From Hexactinellida sp. DTS-2022 (Eukaryota; Porifera; Hexactinellida): a stretch of DNA of 64,000 nucleotides. Below, piece by piece: positions 1-10,337 of the stretch (positions within the stretch are counted from its first letter, which is position 1; every line of letters starts with the position of its first letter). The notes below the pieces were generated by a model that ran no database searches, was not told where the DNA came from, and was given only the letters and a program-made list of their open reading frames with translations. Both the position numbers and the translations under genes were made by a program. The stretch is taken from the NCBI GenBank assembly GCA_028753945.1, contig JAPNXP010000001.1, positions 2,904,501 to 2,968,500 of the forward strand, written 5' to 3'.

Positions 1-3000
1 AAAAACTCATTTGGAAAATTTACTGCAGCAGAACCTTCTACAGAATCTGCGCTCAACAGAGTTGTACCATCACCAGGAAGCTGATGAATTACGTAATCGT
101 TTATTAAATCAGCTGTATCATTTTTAGGACACAGAATAATTTTTTGACTTACATAATCACGATCAGCATAATTTACATTTATATCACCATATACTGAAGT
201 AACCAAGTCTGTAATGGAATCACCTGGTACTACAAATCTGTTATCTATGTGAATCATTTGATTGTCATCCTCAGGTTCAGTACCTTCTCCCACTCTCAAT
301 AAAAAGTTGGAAAATTTACTGACCTCGAGGGCATCTTGTGACAATAATGTTTGGAGGCGCATATTTATAGTTAGCTTCATTACTTTAACATAACGCCAGA
401 GATATGACCTGTTCAGACAGGAAGAGACCACTTCGGCTCTCGACCCATGCTTAACCACAGGGGGTATCTGACGGAAGTCGCCTCCAAAAACCATAACTTT
501 TCCACCAAAGGGGAGATCACAGGAACATATATCCCTCAAACTGCGATCAACACACTCAGCTACATGCTTATTTGACATGCACGCTTCATCCCATACCAAA
601 AGTTTTGTACGCTTAATTAGCTGTGCCAAAGCACTCTGTTTCGAAATGTTACATACAGATAACTCATTGATATCAATGGGAACTTTCAACCTAGAGTGGA
701 CAGTCCGCCCTCCTGCGAGGAGGAGAGCGGCTATGCCACTGCTAGCTAACCCAAGGGCAATTTGACTCTTCGAGCGAACTTGAGCCAAAAGTATATTATA
801 AAGGAATGTCTTCCCTGTGCCCCCGGGACCATCTACAAAGAATATTTTGGGATACTGCTCAGGATCATTTACCGCTGCTATTATAGAGGTAAATACACTA
901 AGCTGATCAGAATTAAGAGAAGGAACATCATGAACAACTATTGCTAGCTGCTCATCAACGTTATAATCTAATTCTCTCTGAATTAGAAGAGCCTCCTCGT
1001 ATGGACTTCTGGTGTGAATGGGTATTGGCATCCCAGGGAAATCTGCTAGAGATTTACCCTGGTTTTGCAAACGCTTATCAATATCCACTAATACAGCATT
1101 AAGTATGTGCTCATCGACCTCAATATCGGGCACAGATTTTCTAGCACGATGCAGAAAGTCATCAGAAAATGCAAATTTATACTTTTCCCAAAGTGCCGCA
1201 GGATTACATGGTTCGTTATAGAGTAGAATGGTAACGAATAGATGACGTAACTGTGGAGGCATATGCCACGAAGCAGCCATATCCAAACACATATCATATT
1301 CGCTATCATCTTCCAGCAATCCGCGGTGGCATGCGGCCTCCTTGAAGGTACCACAAACAGTTCCGTCAGGAAGAGTACGAATAGCCTCAAAGCTGGTACA
1401 GCCAGTGACGTGATTCAACAGAATTCTCAAGTAGAATCGCTCTCCCTCAGTTGGATGAGCAGAAAACACTCGACCAACCATCTTACCGTGTCCCTTAACT
1501 CGCGGCTTCCATTCTCGCTTAGTTTTATCCCATACAAAATATTCAGGAAAATCTAAGTAAGAGATTGGCAGAGCAGATGGAAATTTTTGGTTAGCTAGAA
1601 ACCATCCTGTTAAAGTGGAATTTTTTTCTACACTTAACACATCCTCAATATCAGCGTCATCTCGAAAAACGACAGATTGCTGATTTTCAAGATGAAGAGC
1701 TAACCTCATCACATGTGGCAGATTAGCATGGAGATCGTAAGAAAATATTCTATAGCAAGCCTCACATGCAGATATATACCGAGCTTCCACATAATTAGAT
1801 ACTTCGTCTACCTTCCGGGGTTTATCCGTGTGATCACCCGACTGGAACTCGATAATGGCTCGGTCATGGCCTTTATAGACATACTTATAGAGGTACTTAA
1901 CTGCTCTAACTGTGCTGCAAATTTCAACGTTAATGTGAGCATTATACTTTAACAAAAGGTATGGGTTATATGGTACAACCCAACGATTGTCAAGCTTCAT
2001 GCCTGCTACCTCTACAGTACGGGAGTTATCTCTGCGCCGATACAATGGGTAACCATCCTTAGTGGTGGTAGTAACGTCAGAGAATTTCTTTGGGTATTGT
2101 TTAGCACATGAACCATTGCGCATACAAACAGCAGCCTTCTTTGCAGTACCACATGGGCCATGTAACATACAGCGCTTCACAATTTGATGCAATCTCGGAT
2201 TGAGATCAGGATCAGGAAGTTCAGCACACACAATCTTATCGTAATCAGAAGGGTCACGTGGTTTGCAATCATCAGCTAAGATCACCAATATATGAGCATG
2301 CGGAAGACCACGCTTCTGAAATTCAATTGTGTAGACGTGTGCAACGGTTTTACCAAGAACATGTTTCTTAAGAATGTCATCTAGTAATTCCCTTAGCTTT
2401 TGTTTAAAAACACGAACAATTAAATCGGGACGATCAGTAGCCTTCTGGTTAGGCAAAAGACTACTCGTTATTTCATCCCAAAGCGGATTACATGTAAATG
2501 TAATGAATAAATCTGGCTTACCAAATTTCCGCACTATTGTCATTGCGTCCTGATAAAGTTGGAACATTTGCCTCGGAGAGTTGGTATAGCTCGAGGGTAG
2601 AATAATATTCCGTCCCAACTCAGTCGCATTAGTGTCTCCTTTGGCAACAGCATCAGCCAATCCACTATACAGATCCACTCGGATCTTCTGCTGATTGAGC
2701 TTAATGTAGTTGAGCCGCTGCTGCTCAATCTTAGCGTACATGTCAACGATATACTGGTGGAACAGCCTTCCCGAGAGGTGCAGGTGGTTAAGCCCGCTCC
2801 TGAGCATCAGGCGATAGCTATAGAACTCCAGTGCAGTAACATCGCGTCTACCTCTGCTATGAGGGATACCAAGGTGCCAGCCATCATTTCCTAGGGGAAA
2901 CAGTAAGACATAATGTAGCGAGTCATACGCACAGTGTGTTTCTGTGATCCTTTTGAGACCACCACTGTGGGCATGCAGCACAATATCCCTGTTTGCGACT

Positions 3001-4223
3001 CCCTCAGAGTAACCTCCACCAGGGAGCAGCACTGCAATTTCAGGAGCAGAAGGAGCATTGTATCGGCGTGGGTCTGGGCAACCATCAGCTCTTATGATCA
3101 GCTTGATGTCCACTCCTCCTTGTGATCGCATTTGATCAACTGCGTGCTTGAAGTGTGAGACATAGGGGTTAACCTCATGTAGCATTTGCTGCAAGGCCTT
3201 TAACTCAGGAAGTTCGGCCTCGCCTAGATGTCTCTGACGGTTTTCCACTTCAGCCTCTGCAGTACCGTCGTGGATGTAAATCTGGGCAAAAACTGGTGCC
3301 TCATCACTATTTGGAAGCAAACTTCCAATGTAATGGTGCACAACGCCCTGAATACGGAAGGTGTATACACCACGTCTAGCATTAGCAAGCTCTTTGTCGA
3401 TATTTGCTCCGAGGGAACAAAACGCAAGGCTTGAGTTGTATGCTCGTATGTGGCTCCTGAAGTACTTGCCTCTGCTATCAGCAGCTGTGAGCAGATGGCC
3501 TAACAACTCAGGAAGCTTATCTAAGGAGGGAAGAACTACCTTGCCCTCTCCGCAACAGAGGGAAAACTTTGCACATGCTTTCGTACTGGTGGAAAGCTTT
3601 TCACTCTCCCAAAACTTAGCATCACAAATTGAACAATTATAGGACATACTACCTAATGAATGTTCATCAACCAAACCATCACTAACCTCAGAAGAGATTT
3701 GTGATCTGGCTAAATTGAGGTACCTCTTAGATTGGAGAGTCTTGCTCGTCTCATACAACAGAGTCCGGGACTTCAAACGAACAATTCGCTCATTTTCAGA
3801 CTCACTTTGTCTAAGGGCCTCCTGGTGTATGCGCTTGTACTCCAAGCGATCAGCTGATTCAGCCTCAGACTCACTTTGTCTGAGGACCCCCTGGTGTATG
3901 CGCTTGTACTCCAAGCGATCAGCTGATTCGGCCTCAGACTCATTTTGTCTGAGGACCTCCTGGTGTTTGCGCTTGTACTCCAAGCGATCAGCTGATTCGG
4001 CCTCAGACTCACTTTGTCTGAGGGCCTCCTGGCGTTCGCGCTGGTACTCCAAGCGCATAGCAGTCTCTGCGTCAGACTGCGCCAGTCTTCGAGAGGTTTG
4101 TCGCTCTCGTTGCTTCTCAAGACGGAGAGCTCTTTCGCCAGGAGTCTCATTCTCACGCATTGAGCGCTTTCGCTCAGCTTCCGTCTTGAACAGTTTAGTA
4201 TTTGGAAAATTATTATCCGACAT
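1..4223 (-). CDS. Helitron Rep-helicase (RepHel) transposase, C-terminus off the left edge
   Basis: I read this frame codon by codon: it is open for 1407 codons from an ATG at 4223 to the edge. It should nick, unwind and paste a single strand during rolling-circle transposition. Residues about 50-150 are charged and contain four 23-residue repeats (RLEYKR..Q..LRQSESEAESAD). The Rep domain shows the HUH motif as LPHAHIL near residue 640 and the two-tyrosine motif KYLYKYVYKGHD near 776. The Pif1-type helicase has Walker A GPGGTGKT near 1132 (plus 807-830), Walker B LVWDEA near 1206, GGDFRQIPPV near 1246 and TINMRL near 1290. The last helicase motifs lie beyond the edge. No stop or frameshift is seen, so the copy may be young or functional. 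Zinc-ligand cysteines occur around residues 190-225 (YNCSICDAKFW, FSLCCGEG). Identification is firm; activity is inferred. Confidence 0.96.
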   Translation of the reverse strand, partial: MSDNNFPNTKLFKTEAERKRSMRENETPGERALRLEKQRERQTSRRLAQSDAETAMRLEYQRERQEALRQSESEAESADRLEYKRKHQEVLRQNESEAESADRLEYKRIHQGVLRQSESEAESADRLEYKRIHQEALRQSESENERIVRLKSRTLLYETSKTLQSKRYLNLARSQISSEVSDGLVDEHSLGSMSYNCSICDAKFWESEKLSTSTKACAKFSLCCGEGKVVLPSLDKLPELLGHLLTAADSRGKYFRSHIRAYNSSLAFCSLGANIDKELANARRGVYTFRIQGVVHHYIGSLLPNSDEAPVFAQIYIHDGTAEAEVENRQRHLGEAELPELKALQQMLHEVNPYVSHFKHAVDQMRSQGGVDIKLIIRADGCPDPRRYNAPSAPEIAVLLPGGGYSEGVANRDIVLHAHSGGLKRITETHCAYDSLHYVLLFPLGNDGWHLGIPHSRGRRDVTALEFYSYRLMLRSGLNHLHLSGRLFHQYIVDMYAKIEQQRLNYIKLNQQKIRVDLYSGLADAVAKGDTNATELGRNIILPSSYTNSPRQMFQLYQDAMTIVRKFGKPDLFITFTCNPLWDEITSSLLPNQKATDRPDLIVRVFKQKLRELLDDILKKHVLGKTVAHVYTIEFQKRGLPHAHILVILADDCKPRDPSDYDKIVCAELPDPDLNPRLHQIVKRCMLHGPCGTAKKAAVCMRNGSCAKQYPKKFSDVTTTTKDGYPLYRRRDNSRTVEVAGMKLDNRWVVPYNPYLLLKYNAHINVEICSTVRAVKYLYKYVYKGHDRAIIEFQSGDHTDKPRKVDEVSNYVEARYISACEACYRIFSYDLHANLPHVMRLALHLENQQSVVFRDDADIEDVLSVEKNSTLTGWFLANQKFPSALPISYLDFPEYFVWDKTKREWKPRVKGHGKMVGRVFSAHPTEGERFYLRILLNHVTGCTSFEAIRTLPDGTVCGTFKEAACHRGLLEDDSEYDMCLDMAASWHMPPQLRHLFVTILLYNEPCNPAALWEKYKFAFSDDFLHRARKSVPDIEVDEHILNAVLVDIDKRLQNQGKSLADFPGMPIPIHTRSPYEEALLIQRELDYNVDEQLAIVVHDVPSLNSDQLSVFTSIIAAVNDPEQYPKIFFVDGPGGTGKTFLYNILLAQVRSKSQIALGLASSGIAALLLAGGRTVHSRLKVPIDINELSVCNISKQSALAQLIKRTKLLVWDEACMSNKHVAECVDRSLRDICSCDLPFGGKVMVFGGDFRQIPPVVKHGSRAEVVSSCLNRSYLWRYVKVMKLTINMRLQTLLSQDALEVSKFSNFLLRVGEGTEPEDDNQMIHIDNRFVVPGDSITDLVTSVYGDINVNYADRDYVSQKIILCPKNDTADLINDYVIHQLPGDGTTLLSADSVEGSAAVNFPNEF
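3780..4060 (-). repeat. 69-bp in-frame minisatellite in the Helitron ORF
   Basis: Four copies spaced exactly 69 bp apart (CTCCAAGCGATCAGCTGATT starts near 3840, 3909 and 3978, with a diverged copy near 4047). They encode a 23-residue charged, probably helical repeat near the transposase N-terminus. The period is a multiple of three, so the frame is kept. Confidence 0.85.
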
Positions 4224-4451
4224 TCTTGAACAAAATTTATTCTTGAGCTCTACACAACTACTATACACTAATATTTAATTCTCTATGCATACTTAATTAG
4301 TTAATTCTCATTGGTTAACAATTCCTGCATACATAAAGCTGTTGTAAAATTAACCAATTAAATTAATAATTTAAGTAGAAAATTCTCATTGGTTAACGAC
4401 ACTATTTTTACATTGTAATTAATCAAATTATCTATAGTATAATATCTAGTT

Positions 4452-5350
4452 AGAAATTTATAAACGCGAAATTCGAAATCAGCATACTTGTTTACCTATA
4501 ATACCCGTTGAAAGCAAACTTCTAGGTTGATTTTGAATTTCATTAATTTGTTTACCTATTTTGTGTAAACAACAACAACAAATATTAATATGATAAATTT
4601 ATAAACGCGAAATTCGAAATCAGCATACTTGTTTACCTATAATAGCCGTTGAAAGCTAACTTCTAGGTTGATTTTGAATTTTCATTAATTTGTTTACCTA
4701 TTTTGTGTAAACAACAACAACAAATATTAAGATGAGAAATTTATAAACGCGAAATTCGTGTTCGGCATACTTGTTTACCTATAATACCCGTTGAAAGCTA
4801 ACTTCTAGGTTGATTTTGAATTTTCGTTAATTTGTTTACCTATTTTGTGTAAACAACAACAACAAATATTAATATGAGAAATTTATAAACGCGAAATTCG
4901 TATTCAGCATACTTGTTTACCTATAATACCCGTTGAAAGCAAACTTCTAGGTTGATTTTGAATTTCATTAATTTGTTTACCTATTTTGTGTAAACAACAA
5001 CAACAAATATTAAGATGAGAAATTTATAAACGCGAAATTCGTGTTCGGCATACTTGTTTACCTATAATACCCGTTGAAAGCTAACTTCTAGGTTGATTTT
5101 GAATTTTCGTTAATTTGTTTACCTATTTTGTGTAAACAACAACAACAAATATTAATATGAGAAATTTATAAACGCGAAATTCGTATTCAGCATACTTGTT
5201 TACCTATAATACCCGTTGAAAGCTAACTTCTAGGTTGATTTTGAATTTTCATTAATTTGTTTACCTATTTTGTGTAAACAACAACAACAAATATTACTAT
5301 GAGAAATTTATAAACGCGAAATTCGTGTTCAGCATACTTGTTTACCCCTT
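4452..5350. repeat. 142-bp tandem array in the Helitron 5' leader
   Basis: Six full units and a decaying seventh start at about 4454, 4595, 4737, 4879, 5020, 5162 and 5304, a period of 141-142 bp. Each holds AAATTTATAAACGCGAAATTCG, CTTGTTTACCTATAATA and TTTGTGTAAACAACAACAAC. Units alternate in diagnostic bases (GTGTTCGG versus GTATTCAG in units 3/4 and 5/6), which suggests dimer-wise amplification. The array lies between the 5' end and the transposase start, where a promoter or Rep binding sites would be expected. Confidence 0.95.
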
Positions 5351-5492
5351 ATAACTTTTGTTTACCAATTATAACATTTGAAAGTTAGTTTATATCTCAT
5401 ATATAAATGCGGTTTCTATCCCCCCGTCACTTTAATACAATCCGGACAAACAAACACACACACACACAACAATCGAGATTTAATAATATAGA

Positions 5493-6300
5493 TGTAGTTA
5501 AGTTCGAACAAAACTAAGATTTTACTTAAGCTCAAACTTAGTTGTTAAGTTCTTAGAGAATACAGCCGCAGAACTCGAAAAATACTCTAATACTCTTTTA
5601 TCTATTCTGAAAAAGTCAGAAGAAAATAAAAACTATTCTAACTAACGCCAGTGAAAGGAAATTCTCACAATTACATTCTTACCGTTTGTTAAAGTGATTA
5701 ACCAACATTTCCAGTGGATCACGTATTAGTTATTCAAGATCAAATTATTTTGATTTTTCAATCAAGTTAATTCCATTATTGAAACCTTTTCATAATTTGA
5801 ATGCAATGGAATGCTTGATTAATATAAATAATTATCCCTCAATTCGTTGTTAAGGTTCAACTATCTAATTCCAAAAGTTTAAAACCTTGTCTACCAATAC
5901 ATCAACTTGTAATTTACTATTTAAGTATTTATTATTTTGGGAAGTGAAGTTAATTCTGAAATAATTAGCTTGTTGAACCCAGGGTTATTTGTAACAAGGT
6001 TCTAGCATTATTTAGATACTAGTACCTAAGTATTTCAGCCCAATTATGGTGAATCTACATATTACAAATACCTGTAACCTCACCTACTAAATACACTGGC
6101 AGCTAATTTCTCGTAATGGAATATTAATGAGTAAGCCATTATTTAGCACAATATTATTTTTGTTGTGTTATTTATTTAACTCTTGATTTTTTATAGATTG
6201 CTTGCGGGTTATTAGCATATGCGGTGGCTTGTGACCGATTTCGATCCTTCCAGACCTCTAATATATTCATGCTTTCTTTTATTATAAAATTTCTATCTAG
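5493..6300. other. AT-rich flank, nothing recognised
   Basis: No coding frame, long repeat or element end that I can support. Confidence 0.6.
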
Positions 6301-6309
6301 CTTATACCT

Positions 6310-6573
6310 ATAAAGTGTTCGGTGTTCGGGTGTAAACCTGGCTACCTAAATGGTAATACAAGTCCACGCTTTAGATTTCCCTCTAATTCGCTATATAAGC
6401 TTCGTACCAAATGGATTTTGTACTTAAATCATCCAGATTATGAGATAACTCATAATTCGCGGATTTGTGCTAATCACTTAGAGGCCCAATTCAAGAAAGT
6501 AAATGAATCTAGAAGCCGATTAGTCCCTTTTCGCAAAATCTATTCCAACGATCCATCCATTCTCAATACTTAA
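6310..6573 (+). pseudogene. THAP zinc-finger fragment of a P-type transposase
   Basis: The frame reads KCSVFGCKPGY, then PRFRFPSNS, W, and ICANHLE. This is the full C-x4-C ... C-x2-H ligand set and the aromatic core of a THAP DNA-binding domain. It resembles the THAP domain at 61.6 kb (KCAVVGCKTG ... RICIDHFE). No ATG is in place: where the 61.6-kb copy has ATG two codons before the first Cys, this one has ATA, and a stop lies four codons upstream of that. The frame ends at 6573 with no catalytic domain behind it. The 83-aa reading that starts at 6322 begins on GTG and cuts off the first Cys, so it is not the natural start. An exon of a domesticated THAP gene is possible but less likely. Confidence 0.75.
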
Positions 6574-6644
6574 AAGCCAAGCAGTAGATCCCACCCAACC
6601 TCGCATGCCACCAACAAAAATGCGTGTTTTACAATTAGATGAAC

Positions 6645-6690
6645 CATGGCCTAGTATATTATACGGCTTGATAAGTGTAGTATTTTACTA
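6645..6690. repeat. P-type terminal repeat fragment
   Basis: CATGGCCTAGTATATTATACGG is a variant of the CATGGCCTACT end found at 6863, 13700 and 30124. It is a solo end just behind the THAP fragment, with no partner end found. Confidence 0.55.
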
Positions 6691-6862
6691 TTTCATTTCC
6701 ACGCCATTGTTTACTTTCTGATTTCTCGTAAATATAACCACCTACAGCATGGAATCATTTAGACCTAGGTTTGCAAATAGACTGGAAACGTCTAGAACAC
6801 TTGGTAATGATTTCTCGCTGGATTTACCGCAATGACGTAATTAAATAGTTATACCCATCCAT

Positions 6863-7620
6863 CATGGCCTACTATAATACGGCTATACATGCTTTCCGAA
6901 TCATAGTAGAAATACGAGTCCATTATTCTAATTTTATTCTAAGCTAAACTATGCTTCCTAATGGCATTATTTGATTGTGTTGGAGTAATCAACCATTGCG
7001 AGTCCAATGGAACCACTTTTGATAATCTGAGATTTGTGATTAAGCTGTTTAGGCGCCATTTAACGATGACATCACAAATATACAAAATCTACAATTCGAG
7101 GCTAAAGAACTATGAGAAAATGAAGATAATTTGCTAATATACTTAGTATACCTTTTCCGAATATGTAATGTGAATGAATATATATAAAGCAGCAATTATA
7201 TAAGTTTTATGGACGAAAATGGTAAGTTGTAACTCGGATACTACTTGTATTTTAGCATGTGGTTGCTTTATTATTTTAGAAAAAATTTCGAATGTCGCCA
7301 TTTTGTGATTTACTTTAGCCTTTGGTATGAAATAAATTTCTATTTTAGTTTTCCTGTTATACAATTATTAGAAGTAGGAAGAAAATGGAATTTATGATAT
7401 TTGTATTTTTTTCATTTTGCCATAAATTGTTCCCCTCATCGTTAAATGGCGCCTAAACTGCTTAACCACAAATCTCAGTTTTTCAAAAGTGGTTCCTTTG
7501 GACTCGCAATGGTTGACTACCTCATACACAATGCAAATTATGCCAATAGGAAGCATAGTTTACCTTAGAATAAAATTACAAAACATGGGCTCATATTTTT
7601 ACCATCTTGCCAGAACAAAT
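6863..7620. mobile_element. P-derived fold-back element, right end decayed
   Basis: It starts with CATGGCCTACTATAATACGG. Arms at about 6930-7075 and 7436-7580 are inverted copies: TTTATTCTAAGCTAAACTATG, CAACCATTGCGAGTCCAA and GGCGCCATTTAACGATGA each recur in reverse complement. The middle, about 360 bp, is AT-rich. The right terminus has diverged beyond recognition, so no target duplication can be read. Confidence 0.75.
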
Positions 7621-9802
7621 AATTACGTTGAAGCCTGCACAATGCGTTCAAATCAACGGTAGTTGGTTCGCATCCAAGTTTTTGCAAACTCTCTATGATT
7701 TTTCAAAGGGAACAGTCGATGCAAGTTCCTGTTCTTGCGAAATGGGAATGTGGAGAAGTGGAGAAAAAGTTATAAAGCTATTATTGCACGCGATGCTCGG
7801 ATATCATCCCTTGTCGCCTATACGAATCCCGCGAAACTTTGTCTTTTCTGAAGGGAATAGCATATAATTTCCAATTTTCTTATTCTAATCTATATTCTAT
7901 ATTTCAATATATTTATGTTATATTATTCAAAACAACAAATTACTATAGTTGTAAATTGGGTCAAATGCTCAACTATAATTCCTTAGCGACTAAACTTCCC
8001 CGCGACCAATTTTCCGCTATTCATACATAAGGCAATGGCAGTCACTCTATTTTCTGAACCAGGGATTGATTAGTATACAGAAGAACTTGAGTGTAAAGTA
8101 TTGGGTTAGCACGTACTATTATTTTATAACCTTGTTTATAATGCAGTATGCATTTCTACGTAAGGGTAAACTCGGTTAGTACGTACTCTCAGATAATACT
8201 TACTTATTATTCACCCTCGGGGGTACGTTATAATCGAGTTCTACCGTATCAACTAGTATACAGTCAGTTCTCTCTATTTTTTCCACATCTCTAACAGTCT
8301 ACCTAAATTTGGTTATACAATCATATCCCTAAAAATCAAATTATACTCGTTTCCTTGCACATTTATAGATCTAATAATCCACTTTCTAAATGTCTAATTC
8401 CCTACTTGTCCACTTAGATAAGTGGTTACAATTCTTATCATGTTTTTCTGTCAATTTAGAGATTGTATTCGCGAGATAATTTCAATAGTTCGATCTTATT
8501 TATGTTAACCTCCACATGGGGAACCTCTAACTATAGTTGGACTCGTAGTAAACAATGCATCGGTATTACCAAAGGACAGTTCAATTCCTAATTGTCTCTG
8601 TCCTAGAATTCTTATTCAAAGCAATTTGTTTCAAGAAGCGAAATTTAAGGGGTGAGTATACTTTAAATATCGACAAATTAGACATTATTGTCGAATTGTC
8701 TTTATTGGAGAATTGAATACCTTATAGTTAATTCTTGATGTCTTCGAGTTCTTGTAGCGATCTGACAAAAATATTTTTTGAGGCTAATGGGAGTTTATTC
8801 ATTATCCATTAATCTTATCCATTAATCTTGGCTGATGAGAGTTTATCCATTATGTAATATTTTTATAGAGATATGCACTCACCAACCAAAAGTATTTTAA
8901 TAACAGGAATTTAATGCAGACACAATATTCGTCTGGTAACTTATTTCCTTCTATTTAAACTACTCTGAAATGAGTGAAATTATTTTACTATAGTTATAAA
9001 TTTAAAAAATATTGTGATTTCATACCATTTTCGCAAATATCAATGAAATGAATAGGTATCTGCCATGTGCCCCTTGTGGCACAAATGGGAATGTGGCTGT
9101 ATCTCAGTAGAAAATACTCATAATTATTTGAAATTAACCACCTAAAGTAATATTACTACTTGGAATTCAAATATGAAATCAGAATTTATAGATTCCAATT
9201 GCATCATAATGATCATAAATTATATATTCATTTATCTCATTATCTTGTAAAATATTCTAATACCTCCATAAACATGTATGCTCAAAAATGTTGACATTTA
9301 GTATACTTTACATATCTTTAAGTGTAGACATCTATGTTGAAGCATTTACTAAAGTTATGTTGCTAGAACCTTGAATGTATGAAGACTGATTTAGTTGTTT
9401 AAATACTTTTCGCCGGGTAGTGAATTTCAGTTTGAAAGTATTCAAAAGTTCAGTTGATCTTCCATTGCATCTGAACAGTGTTTTGAACTGTTTTCGATTT
9501 AATATTTTAATTTAAATATTAAAGTTTTCCATTGTCACTCTATATATAATGCCAAATTTTGTACATTATTCATTTATAGTTTTCAACTAACTAGATTTCT
9601 TGATTTCTGTTAAAGCTCTTAAACCGTTGAGTTTTTGAAAATCGGACTATCGTTTAGAATCAAGTCCTAAAGAAATATGCAAAATTTTGTTTCCTAGAAA
9701 TCTGAATAAGGAGTTGTGAAATTAGGTCATTATTTGGAAAATTATTGCACATACAGCTATAAATAAATATTCTAATACTGTTTACAGCTCTATTCTGCTA
9801 TA
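7621..9802. other. Non-coding stretch with one dispersed repeat
   Basis: The short open frames at 7607-8030 match nothing I know. At about 9056-9150 lies a dispersed repeat (GCCATGTGCCCCTTGT ... GGAATGTGGCTGTAT), which recurs at about 56490-56580 and, more weakly, near 54700. The rest is AT-rich without visible structure. Confidence 0.5.
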
Positions 9803-9964
9803 CAGTCGAATCGGGTTTTTTTGCCCCCCAAAATGCACGACAAAAGGATGCAAAAAAAACCAATAAGCAAAAAAATCCGATGGAAAACACATTAAGATAT
9901 CACATTTTTGCACGACAAAAGGAGGCAAAAAAACCCAATAAGCAAAAAAACCCGATTTCGACTG
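9803..9964. mobile_element. Tc1/mariner-type MITE, 162 bp
   Basis: Inverted ends CAGTCGAATCGGGTTTTTTT and its complement (AAAAAACCCGATTTCGACTG) are flanked by TA on both sides (9801-9802 and 9965-9966). Two internal inner repeats carry GCACGACAAAAGGA.GCAAA. No coding capacity. Confidence 0.85.
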
Positions 9965-10337
9965 TACATGATCATCATTTTGAGGTTTTCTTCCTGTTTT
10001 AGCTCAAAAATCACAAGAGCCTCGGATTTATAGAGGGACATTAAAATAATTCGGAATTTATCAAAAAAACAAAAAAACATTTATGCTGTGTTATAATTAA
10101 ATTAAAAAATGTTTGACTCTTTAGATGGCCATATAAGGTATTCATAAATAAATTAAAGTGGAATTTGAGTTTAAAAGTATTTTATTTCGATTTGTCTACC
10201 GTACTTACCCCTAAAATTTGATTTTAAATTTTGAGATTATACTCAACCCTTAACACTGACCTTATTTATTATTTATTTGTTTGATATTTTTATTCAAAGT
10301 ACCTTCTAGCTTGTAATTCTTCATTATCAAATTTGTT
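9965..10337. other. Upstream region of PPP6R
   Basis: AT-rich. I see no convincing TATA box and no splice acceptor close to the ATG at 10338, so the 5' untranslated region probably starts in here. Confidence 0.4.

Larger units (their letters stand above)
1..5492 (-). mobile_element. Autonomous Helitron, left part outside window
   Basis: On the minus strand the element begins at 5492 with TCTATATTATTAAATCTCG, preceded by A. This fits the Helitron rule of a 5' TC end inserted after A. Next come a GTGTGT/GTTTGTTTGTCC stretch, a tandem array and the RepHel ORF. A similar start (TCTATATATAAAAAGAGG followed by GTTTGT repeats and GTCC) occurs at 40953 on the plus strand, which supports this position as the true terminus. 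The 3' end with its hairpin and CTRR is not in the window. Confidence 0.85.

Noticed and set aside
3773..4156. 127-aa minus-strand repeat frame
   Set aside because: Wrong-frame reading of the same repeats; the true frame starts at 4223 and runs on to the edge.
3715..4278. 187-aa plus-strand frame with repeats SLCLRTPWCMRLYSKRSADSASD
   Set aside because: It is antisense to the 69-bp repeats of the Helitron transposase, whose frame carries clear domain motifs.
4452..5350. CRISPR or LTR-type repeat
   Set aside because: Head-to-tail 142-bp units inside a Helitron leader; no spacers and no LTR coding partners.
6322..6573. ORF start at 6322
   Set aside because: It begins with GTG and drops the first zinc-ligand Cys at 6316; the conserved domain starts upstream.
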